DNA of 64,000 nt from Bryopsis sp. KO-2023 (Eukaryota > Chlorophyta > Ulvophyceae > Bryopsidales > Bryopsidaceae), in contig BSYQ01000002.1 of NCBI GenBank assembly GCA_030272585.1, forward strand, positions 310,001 to 374,000, written 5' to 3'. The notes beneath the pieces were generated by a model, which was not told where the DNA came from, did not search any database, and saw only the letters and a list, made by a program, of their open reading frames with translations. The translations under genes and the position numbers were made by a program. Within the stretch, counting starts at the first letter, position 1; every line of letters starts with the position of its first letter. Shown one piece after another: positions 12,230 to 22,741 of this stretch.

Positions 12230-12987
12230 GTTCTCTTCTTTCGTTTGGTTTTATCCCCAAACGGGTTCACTACTTTCCTCACCCGCGAAACGAGCGAGAC
12301 AGGAACGGGACGGGGTGGATTGTTCATTCCATTACTCTTAGTTTAGTAACATTGACCGTTGTAATCGATGGCAACGGCAGGTGTTAATAACGGCTGTGTG
12401 ATCGTTAACGGTCAATTAACGGGTTTTAACGGGTTTGAACAACGCTCGCGACAACGGAACGGCAACGGCCCGTTACCGTTAACGGCGCCGTTATTAACGG
12501 AGCCGTTGCAACGGCGCACAACTCTGCACAGAACCCGCACAGGACAGGGGTCTGTCCTGTGCAGCCCATGACTGTTTGCCATTTTTAACGGCTCAATCAA
12601 AGTGGTATCTTTTTTTCTTTTTCATTGTCTAGAGGTATATAATGTGTGGAAATTCATAGGTTGCATGCGTATAGTATACACTGTATACAGAGGATCATGC
12701 TGACTTTTTTATATTTTAATTGTTATCAATATGAGGAGGAGCACTTTTGATAAGGCTAAGGAAGTTCTGAATCACAACAAAGAAAACTTTTAGATGGATT
12801 ATGTTGTTGATCATGTATCTTGCACCACTGAACTCTAGATTTTTTTTAATATGAAAAATGTCGATAAATTATTACCTCACACATCTTCTCTTACTTGTAT
12901 GTCATGATTCGTGTTCATGATTGTTGATCGTGCAGATCCAAGAGCGCTGTGTGGACTAATTATTTTTTCCTGCCCCAGTTTTCATCG

Positions 12988-13050
12988 GGGGGAGGGTGGC
13001 TGTATGAGTGGAGCGAATATGGTTTTTGAGGTTCAAATCCTCCTCACTCA
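12988..13050 (+). ncRNA. Second tRNA-like sequence (A-box and B-box)
   Basis: 'gaggttcaaatcctc' forms a T-arm with the B-box 'ggttcaaatcc'. About 27 bases upstream is an A-box-like 'tggctgtatgagtgg'. The distal 'tcactca' can pair with the upstream 'tgagtgg', but the spacing is too short for a full tRNA. It is probably a SINE head or tRNA remnant. Confidence 0.3.
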
Positions 13051-13151
13051 AAATATGCGATCATAATGATTTTGACTTGTTTTAGTGGAATTAGATGCAG
13101 CGGCGGCAATTATCCTCTCGATAAGATTGAGAGCATCTTGCTTTTTTTTCG

Positions 13152-13240
13152 GTTCTATCACTCCGACCCTGTCCTGTGCACAGACAGTCTGTCCTGTCCT
13201 GTCCTGTCCTGTGCACAGGGGTCTCAGCCCATGTCTGGTA
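13152..13240. mobile_element. Partial end of the CAGTCATGGGCTG-family element
   Basis: It holds 'gtgcacaggggtctcagccc' followed by 'atgtctg', matching the inverted left terminus of the element at 10776 with one change. It is preceded by repeated 'ctgtcctgtc'. The other terminus is not recognisable. Confidence 0.5.
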
Positions 13241-13249
13241 CGGAATTGA

Positions 13250-13570
13250 TCGAGTTGATTTCCCCATGAGTTTTGTTAACGCAAATCAATGAAAACGGTC
13301 GCAATCTCTCAAGATGGCGGTTGAGATCCGAGGATTAGCTTTGATTTTAGCCCACTTTCTCTCATACCCATGTACATTTTCGCACTCTTGGCGACAACAA
13401 AAAAAGACTCCATTCCCTTAAAACAATCCAAGACACAAGGCTATCATGAGTTTATCGGAAATAGATGCCTACCTCCTTGCTTATGGTGAATTCAAAGCTT
13501 ATGCATAGAATAAGGGTTTGATACAAATGTTGATTTAGTCTATGGAATAAAAAACGCGGTCATATGAAAA
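13250..13570 (+). repeat. Dispersed segment, unoccupied copy
   Basis: It runs from 'cgagttgatttccccatgag' to 'aaaaagcgttatag' and recurs at 19605-20215. The present copy is continuous through 'gattttagcccactt', exactly where the second copy is split by a miniature element. Confidence 0.65.
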
Positions 13571-13930
13571 AGCGTTATAGCGCAAACTCGCTCAGCAGCT
13601 CTTTCGAATCGTGAGTAATAATAATATCAAGGTTGAAAAAGTATGACGTGACATATTCGGCAGAAAAGTCAAGGTTACAACTTTAATCAACAAACTTCGC
13701 TAAAAATGGGATGACCCCGAGCAGTGCATTTCCTGGATGATGTACGCATTGTGATGGACGTCTCTATCAGCTAGAGGGCATTGCGGGTTTCACTCGTTCG
13801 TCTAATTTCGAAGGTAAACACCAGAGTTTTCGAACGCCCCAATAGTTTACCTCAACCCAATTGAAAAAAAAGGGAACATACGAGAGGTATACATGCATCT
13901 AAGTTTCTAAATTTTGAATGTCGTATTTTG

Positions 13931-14162
13931 CAGAGTTGTGCCGAAGTCGTGTTTGCGACAACGACAACGGCCGTTAACGGCGTTAACGGTTCACGGCCGT
14001 TGTCGTTGTCGCAAAAACGACGTCGGCACGACTCTGATACATTTTCCAATAATTTATCATTTTTTCAAAATCTCAAACGCACGATTGTCGACGAGCTGAT
14101 TGGCGATTGGGAGCGTCCCTTGGAGCCAGAGTTGTGCGCCGTTGCAACGGCGCACAACTCTG
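13931..14162. mobile_element. hAT-like miniature element (CAGAGTTGTGC family)
   Basis: The termini are CAGAGTTGTGC and GCACAACTCTG. Perfect 8-bp duplications GTATTTTG flank it at 13923-13930 and 14163-14170. Inside, 13958-14015 is an 'acaacgg' palindrome and 14127-14162 a 36-bp perfect palindrome of the two termini. That arrangement suggests a composite of two family members. No coding capacity. Confidence 0.75.
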
Positions 14163-14843
14163 GTATTTTGTCAAGGTTTGAAGCTAAAGTTATAGACTCG
14201 GATCATCAGTTGATAATGTCTTACCATTTGAATTGAAGAATAGTCCCCACCCATGTAGGCGACTTTTCAACCACGTGCATGAAGACCATGTTTGTTAGTC
14301 TTCTAAAATCTTTGTGAATGATGAATGATTGTAACACGGATCCAAGCTCCGAATCATAATTGAAAGAGCCTAAGACAACGATGGTAGATTTCGCAATCCA
14401 AGCCGAAAACAACTCTTTTATTTTTCAACAAATCCATAAGTCAATTTGTTCGGGTTTGACCACGGGCATTCCTTGTTTAAAAATGGGAAAAGAACTTTAT
14501 TTTGAAGGCTTGACCAAAACTTCGGAAAACGGGGGATAGGGTTAGTAGGGTACTTTGTAGTGGCAAATCGGATAAGGGAAGAATGAGTGGGGAGCCCGCC
14601 AAAAAGCCAATTCATTTAGAGGGGAAATGAAGACCATGAGTAAGTGTGAACACCCGGTGAAATCGAGGGAAATTAACAATGTTCTCGATGCTGGTCAGAC
14701 ATGTGGTTTCGAACCATTCGGCTTCCGAGGAGCACTTCAAGCTCCTGTCGACGCTGCCCAACCTCCACTAGTTGGTGGTTTCTACAGCAGGCGCGGAAGA
14801 AGAAGAAGAAGATCGTGATCACATTGTGAATGTCCCAAAACTG

Positions 14844-15029
14844 TTAAGTTCCTATCAGCGACGAAGAATGAAATGAACTAACGAATTCGCTCCTTGAAAT
14901 CTTTGTAATATAGTTATGAATAGGGCCAACAAAAAAGCGTTGATTTGGCATATTTTCAAGATACAATGAGAAAAACGATTTTTTCGTGCGTTGATGAGCG
15001 TAATTTCCGTATTTTACACTGAAAAACAC
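14844..15029 (-). pseudogene. Conserved ORF fragment in right arm
   Basis: The frame contains 'ENMPNQRFFVGPIHNYITK' and 'SRSEFVSSFHSSSLIG'. The left arm at ~7500-7610 (plus) encodes a near-identical peptide with a few replacements. Family unknown; no start or splice site can be assigned. Confidence 0.35.
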
Positions 15030-15240
15030 ATCACTTCAACTTGGAAAGAAGCAACCGTTGAATTAAACGAGAAGAACCATTGAAAATTTCAATGCAGGCA
15101 TATTTTGCAATGAACGAAGCAAGAGTTTAGGAATAAGATCTATTGCAACTCATCCATACTAGAAGCGAAACTCTAGAGTCCTTATTAGAACTCGGAGGGA
15201 GCTCGCATTTTATCTCACTCATACAACGCGGATGATTGGA

Positions 15241-15435
15241 TTAACATACATAGTTTCTTATACAAAACTTTATAGATTCTCCACAAAGTACCGAAACATT
15301 TTTGCTCTGACTTGGAAGCTGATGAATTATCTCTACGAGGCGATGATATAGGTGTGCAACACCTTGAATTGTTAAAGTTGCTAAAGTCGATGCACTACAC
15401 GATTGTCGAGAATTTATCCTCTCAATAGTTGACAC
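15241..15435 (-). pseudogene. Conserved ORF fragment in right arm, better copy
   Basis: A 64-codon frame starts 'MSTIERINSRQSC' and includes 'VAHLYHRLVEIIHQLPSQ'. It is the uninterrupted counterpart of 7015-7210. I recognise no domain. Confidence 0.35.
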
Positions 15436-15770
15436 ATATTCTTTGTATTCGCATTCCTCGTAGGAACTTATATCAACCAGATTTTTTTCTGAAGCGACAA
15501 GATTAGGTAAATGATAAGGGATTGAATAGCTACCCCATCCAGGCTACGTTCCCAAGCATTCGTTATAAAAGCAAAGTGAAGTGGCAACCAATTCATAACA
15601 GGTTCTACTTTCTCAACAAATATGCAGCGCGATGTGACGAGTGTGCATGCCAAGGAGCGATACGTTTCAGAAAACGTATCATGGCAACTTTCAAAGCGGA
15701 GAACTGCAAAGATGGTCTTGGAGTCCGTCAGACCAAAACCCATTCCGTTTTTTGGGATTCTTACACTACT

Positions 15771-15965
15771 CTACCACCCTCCACCCCCCTGGACCGATGA
15801 CAGCTCATAGACTTGCGTGTCGTCATCAGGAAAAAGCACCGTGAATGATGTTCCTGATATTTTCGTGACTCTTCCTGTATATTCCTTGAGTACACTTTTC
15901 CTCCTTGCACCCTTGCGTGACTTTGAAGGTCGCCTTGACTTCGCTCCCAGGAAATACAAGAGCAA
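15771..15965 (-). pseudogene. Tudor/agenet-like fragment, right arm only
   Basis: A 64-codon frame has a basic stretch followed by 'YTGRVTKISGTSFTVLF' and 'PDDDTQVYELSSV'. This pattern resembles the beta-barrel core of Tudor-like chromatin domains (glycine-valine strand, then an acidic DDDT turn, then a short strand). It lies in the ~325 bp present only in the right arm. The family resemblance is by eye and weak. Confidence 0.25.
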
Positions 15966-16209
15966 GCAACGATTAGCTATCCTTCATGCAGGCGTCAATT
16001 TTATCGTATATTTCAAAGGAGATGATAGAGGCAATGACCTAGTTATGTTGGGAATGCTTAGAGCCCAGGAGGACTTGCGTAGGACGTTAATGATTTCCCA
16101 CGACGTGCCAACGGGATTCAGGGATGAGTCGATTGCGCTATTGAACACGTTCCTCGTCCGTGTGAGCTCCGCTCAAGCTTGCATCAACGTTGGTTTAGTC
16201 ATGCCCTGA
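15817..16209 (+). pseudogene. Longest conserved ORF of the inverted arms
   Basis: A 130-codon frame whose part from about residue 47 contains 'KYKSKQRLAILHAGVNF', 'VYFKGDDR' and 'LVMLGMLRAQEDL', ending in 'SAQACINVGLVMP'. The N-terminal third is opposite the Tudor-like frame and is probably not coding. The conserved part matches the left arm at the protein level. Likely a remnant of an element-borne gene, function unknown. Confidence 0.35.
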
Positions 16210-16225
16210 TCCGGACGTGAATAAT

Positions 16226-17440
16226 ATGAAGTTTGAAAATTTGAAAATTGTTCCATAGGTAGTACCATGAAAAGAAGACAACCTAGAAAGTGTGACATGA
16301 CCCTTGTGAAGCGCAAATATTGCCCAACTTTTTTGTTAAGAAAAAAGGTTGAAAAAATGGGACAAAAAGAAAGAGTTAGAAAACCGTACAACTCGCCGAG
16401 AAGGGAAAAAATCGAAAGAAATTGGCTAAAAAACGAGCGGAAGGCTCGGTGGTTCATGTTAGAAAATATATCCTCCATGAGTTTGCTGATGAAAGTAATG
16501 AAAAAGGAAGTTCATTGCTTCTTAACACCTCCTTTTTTCCCGAGTCCCCCTAGAATACGGTTTGATGGTGGCCGCCCTTTTGGGTTCTATCTACCTTGTT
16601 GAAACTTACAGGTCGATCCTTTCAGCAAGACATCTCCGTATCTCCCGATTAGCAACTTTATGTTCCGCCCGGGCTTAGACTTTCATAAAGTGGCTCGATG
16701 AGTTCAAAGCCCTTGGTGAGCAAGTGGTGCAGCGCAATGAAACACTAGGAAAAGGGGTAAGAGAAGAGGTAGAAGAGGTGAGAATACTGAAGAAAGACCT
16801 TGAACGATGGTGGTGTGTGGGTGAAGTCCCTTAAATCTGTACGTTACAAAGAGTTCTACAATGCTAGGAGTGCGAAAAAAAAGTCGATAACTATACAAAT
16901 ATATATATATTGGTTTCATAGCAGATGGGCTCGACTTGGCCGGAAAAATTTGTATCACATAACATGTTTCAATTATTTATCTCTCGAACTCCACAGGTGG
17001 GGCACCAGATGCCAAGATTGGATGTCACGAGTAGATAAATCCCTCGAAGGCTTGAAGAATGCAATCTATCTATGTTCCGATACTATGAGTAACGTTGCCT
17101 TACAAAGAGAATACAATGATATCCACCAAACGACATGAAAGCGATGCAAAAATCAAACAAAATAGTGCTCTTTTCGAATAAAAAGTTGTGTAAACAAGGT
17201 TGTGCATGAATTTTTGCGTTGTAGTGACTATGGTCCTCAACCCGCAAGAGGTTCTTTGAGCACATGCAGATCTCTTCTTTGTGGCGACGATTGACGGAGA
17301 CGATTTCTTCTGGTACAAATTATTTGCAATAGGATTGCTTATTATTCGGTTCACCAATCAATTTCATCATAGGGGAGCCAAATTTACTGGGTTATGTTCT
17401 TATATCTATTCAACAATAACCTTTAACCAGAGCTGGTGAT
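16226..17440. other. Stretch with only weak ORFs
   Basis: It includes a lysine/arginine-rich 111-codon frame at 16267-16602 (plus) and a broken frame around 16980-17140 with 'RWGTRCQDWMSRVDKSLEG'. Neither is recognisable, and frames shift within the stretch. Probably decayed coding sequence. Confidence 0.3.
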
Positions 17441-17446
17441 AGTGAT

Positions 17447-17646
17447 TTGAGACGAAATGACTGGTCTGGGAGCGTTGAGATGACTTGTATCATTAGTGTG
17501 ACTCGTGATAGCCCTAGAGTACTATTTAAGGGACACGTAGTTAGTCACTGGTTGGGTGGTTGTTTGGTTGGATTCGCTGTTGTAGGGGAACGCTCCCAGG
17601 GGGAGTATGTAGAAAATTTATTTCCACCACACACCCCACTATCAGC
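17447..17646 (-). repeat. Copy of the 7800-7985 segment
   Basis: Reverse complement of 7800-7985, running from 'agacgaaatgac' to 'acaccccactatca'. It directly abuts the fold-back element that starts at 17643. Confidence 0.55.
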
Positions 17647-18527
17647 TGGGCAGCACACCGGTTGTACCGTACCGTACCGTACCGTAACGAGGACGATCGG
17701 TACGATAACGACCTTGGTCGGTACAATACCGACCGATTTAGAAGAGCACTCATAACTTCTCTTTTACTTATTTAAATTGCGTTTTTGAGGTATTCAATCG
17801 CAAGTCAAAGCAATTTCCTATCGATTGCAATTTGTTTGGGGTCTATCAGAGGTCTATGTGAGAAGTTATGAGCATTTAAAGTTCCAAGTTGAAAACCTGC
17901 CGTGGTCGGTATCGTACCGACCTAAATCGGTACTAGGGATGTTGCGCAAAACTACGTAGCTCCAATTTACGTACTGAATTTACGTGTGTAAATACGTACG
18001 TAGTTTGTGTCGTTGAGAGGTTGCGCAAATCGAAAGCAACGTGATAACGTGATATGACTGTGCCGATTGCATAATGGCCACACGCTCGAAAGCACTTTCG
18101 AGCGTGTGGCCATTTTCTGTCGCCGGCGCGCGTTCCGGAGACCTCCACACCCGTTCTGGAACTGAACAGGACAAGAAAGAACGGAGGGAGAGCGCAAAAC
18201 CAGGCGCCTGTGGTAGTCACTGATGCTGACAAGGATCCGTAAGTTAAACGAGTCCTGTTTGAAAAAACCCAAAATACGCACGTAGAAAACCTGCATTTCC
18301 GCGAAATTACGTTGTCGTATGTGACGTGGCTACGCAAATTGGAGCTACGTAGTTTTGCGCAACACCCCTACTATACCGACTTGGGCATTATTACACCCTA
18401 GTGTGAATGGGTGTAATCCCTTAAATCAACTTAGGCTTTAAGGTCATTTAAGGTGATTTAAACCCTAAAGTAAAATATCGATATTGACCCAGTTTTAGTA
18501 GGGTCGGTACGGTACTGCCCGGCTCTG
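17643..18527. mobile_element. Fold-back element rich in 'accgtaccg' with a nested element
   Basis: The ends are imperfect inverted repeats: CAGCTGGGCAG then 'accgtaccg' at the left, and CAGAGCCGGGCAG then 'accgtaccg' read inward from the right. The interior repeats the 'cggtac' motif, and a second miniature element is inserted at 17934-18370. The flanking 8-mers (cccactat, cctacaac) match at only 5 of 8 positions, so a target duplication is not established. Confidence 0.5.
17934..18370. mobile_element. hAT-like miniature element (TAGGGATG ends)
   Basis: The inverted termini are TAGGGATGTTGCGC followed by 'aaaactacgtagctccaatt', and on the other side TAGGGGTGTTGCGC with the same continuation. 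The centre has a perfect hairpin 'aatggccacacgctcgaaag' / 'ctttcgagcgtgtggccatt'. No coding capacity, and no matching target duplication was found. The outer TAGGG resembles the element at 27018. Confidence 0.6.
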
Positions 18528-18544
18528 CCTACAACATTTCTAAC

Positions 18545-18864
18545 ATCATCTTGATTTTGAAGATCGTCTGTCTTTGTGGCTAGATCGGGCGAGGGAAGTG
18601 ATTGGCATAGTGTTGGAGGAAGGGGTCGTCATTGATCCAAAGAGGGACCCAATCAAGATTGTGGCGCACGTGTACACGAGGGCAACGAAGGAGGTGTTGG
18701 AGAAGCTATACAAGGAGTGTTGTGGTATTGCCAAGGTGTTCGTGGTAGACCTGTTCGATGATGACGCCCCGGTCCAAGAACTCGTGCCCTTCTTAGAGGA
18801 TGCTTGGCCTGGAGATGACCATATGGACTTCGCGATAACTATTAATCCCAGTCCAGCTATCTAA
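18545..18864 (+). CDS. Unrecognised ORF with protein-like composition
   Basis: The frame gives ~105 residues, with the first ATG at 18574 (96 codons). Segments such as 'REVIGIVLEEGVVIDPKRD', 'KEVLEKLYKECCGIAKVF' and 'DDDAPVQELVPFLEDAWPG' look like an ordinary soluble alpha/beta protein rather than a chance frame. There is no domain I can name, no signal peptide and no membrane segment. It begins just right of the fold-back element, so the 5' part may have been lost. Confidence 0.35.
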
Positions 18865-19604
18865 AGAGTTTGCGCTTCCCGACAATTCCTTGAGTTATTC
18901 TAACCCGAATGATATCACATCACTAACGATGTTTGCGCTCTTCAACAACTTAGCCAGTTTTCCTCAGCAATATCACAGTTATCCCATCCGTGCTATTTAC
19001 ACATGCACTCTTGCATGCGGGGTAAGGGCGGCCTTGGATGAGAAACGTCACGACTCCTATTGTCATGGCATCTCATCACAGGTGATTGAGTGGACTTATC
19101 TCAAAAGAAGCCTCCTTGGGCGATGCGATCGAAAGTTGATTCGATTTCGCAACAATGGTGGTGTGTCTAACCGTCGAAATAATGAACCAAAAGGTTGTCT
19201 TATAAGTTCCGGTTCGACCGATTTGATTTTCGATACATGGCCGTCGTTGATGCCGTCGAACTAATGAATCGAGACAATTTTTTTTTTTACCAGTTTTTTG
19301 AAAGGGGAGAACGACTTTCAACGAATATCAAACAACAAAGAATATCGAAGAAGGGAGAACGATTAAAATCGAGTTTTTCCGACAAAACGGCAAAAATGAC
19401 GTACAAACACGCATTCATAAAACAATACAAGAGAGTATTCCTTGAATAAAAATTTGGAAAAAACGTGCCTTTTGTTAGCTCACAGGAAAGGCAAAGGAAG
19501 CGATCAAAGATTAGAGGAAGGGGTCGTGACTTGTTACGAATGCCAATCAAGAATGTGCTCCATGTCGACATACGAGCATAAAAGGAGGTGATGTAGAGTT
19601 GATA

Positions 19605-20215
19605 CGAGTTGATTTCGCCATGAGTTTTGATAACGTGCAAATCAATGAAATCGGTTGCAATTGCTCGAGATGGCGGTTGAGATCCGAGGATTAGCTTTGA
19701 TTTTAGCTAGAGTTGTGCATCAGCCCAAAAACCCTGAACGGGTACGGGCTTTACAGGGCTTTACAACAGGAACGGCCGCAACGGGTACTGATAGGGTAAA
19801 AAATCTACCCTAAGTAAACATACAAAGACCAGGCGTTAACGGCGCCTTGAAACCCGTTAGTCACCAAAAAACGGGTGTGAAAAACCTAGAACGGGAACGG
19901 GTTTTTCACATCCCGTTCCCGTTCCGTGACCCGTTATCACGGAAACCTGTTCCAACGGCGCACATCTCTTTTTTTAGCCCACCTTCTTTGATAGCCATAT
20001 ATATTTTCACACTCTTGGCGACAACCAAAAAAGACTCCATCCCCTTACAAAAAGCCAAGACACGACGCAACCGTGAGTTTCTCCGAAATAAATGTCGGCC
20101 TGCTCGTTTATGCTAAATTCAGAGCTGATGCAGAGGATAAGGGTTTGATATACAAATGCTGATTTAGTCTATGAAAAAAGGCGTTTGTGTGAAAAAGCGT
20201 TATGGATCACCTTGA
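19605..20215 (+). repeat. Dispersed segment, occupied copy
   Basis: Second copy of 13250-13570, interrupted by a miniature element at 19708-19970. Outside the insert the two copies align through 'gatggcggttgagatccgag', 'gacaac' and 'aagggtttgata'. Confidence 0.65.
19708..19970. mobile_element. hAT-like miniature element with known empty site
   Basis: The ends TAGAGTTGTGC and GCACATCTCTT are decayed versions of CAGAGTTGTGC. The flanking 8-mers ATTTTAGC (19700-19707) and TTTTTAGC (19971-19978) differ at one base. The paralogous segment at 13330-13345 has a single uninterrupted ATTTTAGC, which is direct evidence of insertion with an 8-bp duplication. The interior has 'aacgggaacgggtttttcac' repeats. 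Confidence 0.75.
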
Positions 20216-22740
20216 GCATAGGGCTAAATCTACAAGGTACATTAGATAGTGTTACAGCTGGCGGGGCGACTATCGTAAAAGATAGGGTTTGATAAAAGAA
20301 GTCATTTACATGATTGAAGCAAACTACCTTGAACGCATTATTTGCTCGGTTATTGATTGTATTAGGAATATAAATACAAAGTTAAGGGAAACTAAAGGCT
20401 TGCAACTTACCTTGTCTCTCTTTGTTTAGAACATCTGGGTTTATGAACTGTTTTGAAAGAATCGTAAAAGAAAAATTGTCTTATCTTAGAAGGAAAAAAA
20501 AAAAAGAGGGAACAAGTGAAGTTATAACTCCACCTCTTCTTGTTTAATTATTTGAAAAATTATTTTGTGAGGTTTTTTTGGAATCATGGTTCATGAGGCC
20601 GTTGCAGTTGCCGAGTGTGATTTGTTTTGTGGCTTGGAAGGAGAGAAGGTGTTACTATGACAGGGGGTGGGACTCTTTAAGTGCAAATTGTGTGGGCACC
20701 GTTTGTGGCAATAGCAAAGGTAATATGGTACCATGTCTTTATCGAGCATAGCGTTCCGGATATTTCTAAGTCATGCTTAAATGCTAGGCATTTATGTTTA
20801 TTGTGATAACGCATAGCAGAATTATGAAGACCTACACTTCTCTACGTCTTCCATGGGTTTCCGAGGATTATGTAATAAGGATTATGCAACGAGGATCAGT
20901 TGATCTTAAAGAGGCATATATATACTCCCACATCGAGTTAATGTCAATCTTAATACGAGTTAATGTCAATCTTAATATCAATCTTGGTCCATCCCCGAGA
21001 CCTAGGGAGAGCGGTTAGGGGACTAGAAGAGCTTTCATACCCCACACCCAGGTCGACAAATGACTTGGCAGAGTAAGGAAGGCCTAGAAAGGTGACCTTT
21101 AGGCGGTTCGTATAGCCGGTTCTATCACCAGAGAGATTTTCTTCAAAAGGAAAGGAGCCCTTTGTGAAATGTAAGCTTTATGAGGGAAGCCATAGTTACC
21201 ACCTTCATCCATAACAGTTAACAGCTGTGATTGTCGTGGGGGGTTAGCCATAAGAGGGTGAGTCATATTAACTACCTTCATTCATGACAGTTTGCATTTG
21301 TGATTGTCGAGGGGGGGAGGGATTATGGAGAATCCTCGAGGAGATCTCCTTTGTTTTTTGAGTGAGCTTAAAGCTCGATTTTTCTTGGCCTCCTTATGGA
21401 ATTCGAACAAGGAAGAGACCCAAATGCGGTTGGAGATTGATTGAGCCTCCATTGGCTTTCACCGGGGACGAAGGAGGCATCGTGGGTTGTTGGTGTTGTT
21501 TTTTAAGAGGTGATTGGGAGAGCTTTGCCACAAATGATTAAGGTAAGCATTATCTCAAAAAGCCAAACACAAAATTTTCCCGTGATGGCGCTAAAATTAG
21601 AGTGTTCAGAAAATAAAACAAGCGTTGACCCCCTTCCCACTCGGTATAACGAACAAAAGAACCACAGGATTCTGGCCTACTTGCCTTGGTCCTCTACGTG
21701 CTTATTAGGTATCCGGTTTTTCAAGATTTATTTCCTCGCTTCGATGATTAGAAATGACCCACGACATGGTGGGGAAAAAAGATTCTTGGACTCATCTTGT
21801 GCACACACTTTTTATGATGTTGAAATGTTGAAATCTGTATCGATTGATATGCGGAAATGCTTGGTCGCAATAGAGATTCTTCGACAAGAACAAGCTTAAA
21901 CGGATCCAAACTAGGTAGTTATGTAAGTTCTTGCTTGGTTTCACATTGCGCTTACAAGATTTGTGTGGTTTTTGTGGTTAATTTCTTTTCTTACGAATTT
22001 GTAGCCCTGTCGAAAGTTTTGGGGAAAAACACATCCCATCCAAAACTATGCGAGATTTTTTTTGCAGATTTTGCGAAAACGAGAAGGCTAATTTTGCTAG
22101 GGCTATATTCAAGGTGGTGGAAAGATGTTGCTACAATTTTTTCAACCCAAATCGAAAGTACTATCGAAAGCACTAGTAGCATTCAACGGAATGTAGTCGG
22201 GACATTGAAGGCTTTCAATAATTAAAGTAATTTCATTATTATAAACTTTTTTTGCTGATTAAAAACATAATAGTTGTGAAAACAATTTTAGTAAATAAAA
22301 TAGGGAAATAAATCGATAAGGAATCCTTACTAGCGTGGAAAGTATTGAGAACCAAGGCCTTGTCCGAAAGAGGGGAAAAAAAGATAGCCTTGGTCTCTTT
22401 GGTTGCCAAGAAGCAATTCATGAACTTGATAGAACAAAAAAAGAGTTGGAGTTAACTTCACCCCATCACATACACTACCAAGAAAGGCTTGTAGCTACGA
22501 CGAGAATATAGACACTTTCATAATTATTACCACTTTAAAAAGATGAATTCCAAGCGAAGGCACTTTATTATTACTTAATAACCCATGAACATAAACCTTT
22601 TTTCTTCCAGCTCAGCTTTATACGACTGTCTCCCAGTAACAAATATAGGGTTCTTGAACGTGAGTCATAAGAGTTTTTCTGCATAGCTACTCATATCTTT
22701 TACAAACTCGGGTGCCTGGCGAGGTTGTCCATTATCTTTA
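20216..22740. other. AT-rich stretch with unrecognised ORFs
   Basis: ORFs of 129 and 122 codons overlap at 21510-21899 and 21857-22225 (plus), in different frames. Neither shows a known motif. The second has a hydrophobic patch ('ICVVFVVNFF'). Decayed coding sequence is possible. Nothing else seen. Confidence 0.3.
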
Positions 22741-22741
22741 A

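Larger units (their letters stand above)
11139..12526. mobile_element. Nested hAT-like fold-back element (CAGAGTTGTGC family)
   Basis: The termini CAGAGTTGTGCGCC and GGCGCACAACTCTG are exact inverted repeats. They are flanked by perfect 8-bp duplications CACAGAAC (11131-11138 and 12527-12534) that lie inside the outer element. Inward come ACGG-rich arms (11165-11300 with 12380-12500), arms around the 'ctcgtttcgcg' motif, two ~143-bp hairpins, and a fold-back core. The whole 1,388 bp is therefore a layered imperfect palindrome centred near 11.84 kb. No coding capacity. Confidence 0.8.
10776..12574. mobile_element. Outer hAT-like miniature element, carrying a nested insertion
   Basis: The terminal inverted repeats are CAGTCATGGGCTG and its reverse complement. 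The flanking TTTGCCAT duplications are perfect and 8 bp long, the hAT signature. Without the nested element (11139-12526 plus one duplicate of its target) it is about 400 bp. That remainder is built of tandem 'ttctgtgca' variants (10910-11035) and 'gcacaggacag' blocks. There is no coding capacity, so it would need a transposase supplied in trans. A related right end lies at 13190-13240. Confidence 0.8.
12583..13930. other. Non-coding AT-rich stretch
   Basis: No gene seen. It contains the tRNA-like block near 12990-13050, a partial miniature-element end at 13152-13240, and the unoccupied copy of a dispersed segment (13250-13570) whose other copy at 19600-20215 carries an insertion. Confidence 0.4.
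14255..16212 (-). repeat. Right arm of long inverted repeat
   Basis: It is the reverse complement of 6605-8440. Compared with the left arm it carries ~325 extra bases (15627-15950) and a different filler near 14690-14840. It keeps the longer versions of both conserved ORF fragments. The arms are ~5.8 kb apart and enclose the fold-back elements. Confidence 0.7.

Noticed and set aside
17926-18378. 8-bp target duplication around the element at 17934-18370
   Set aside because: The flanking 8-mers (atcggtac, ctataccg) do not match in direct orientation.
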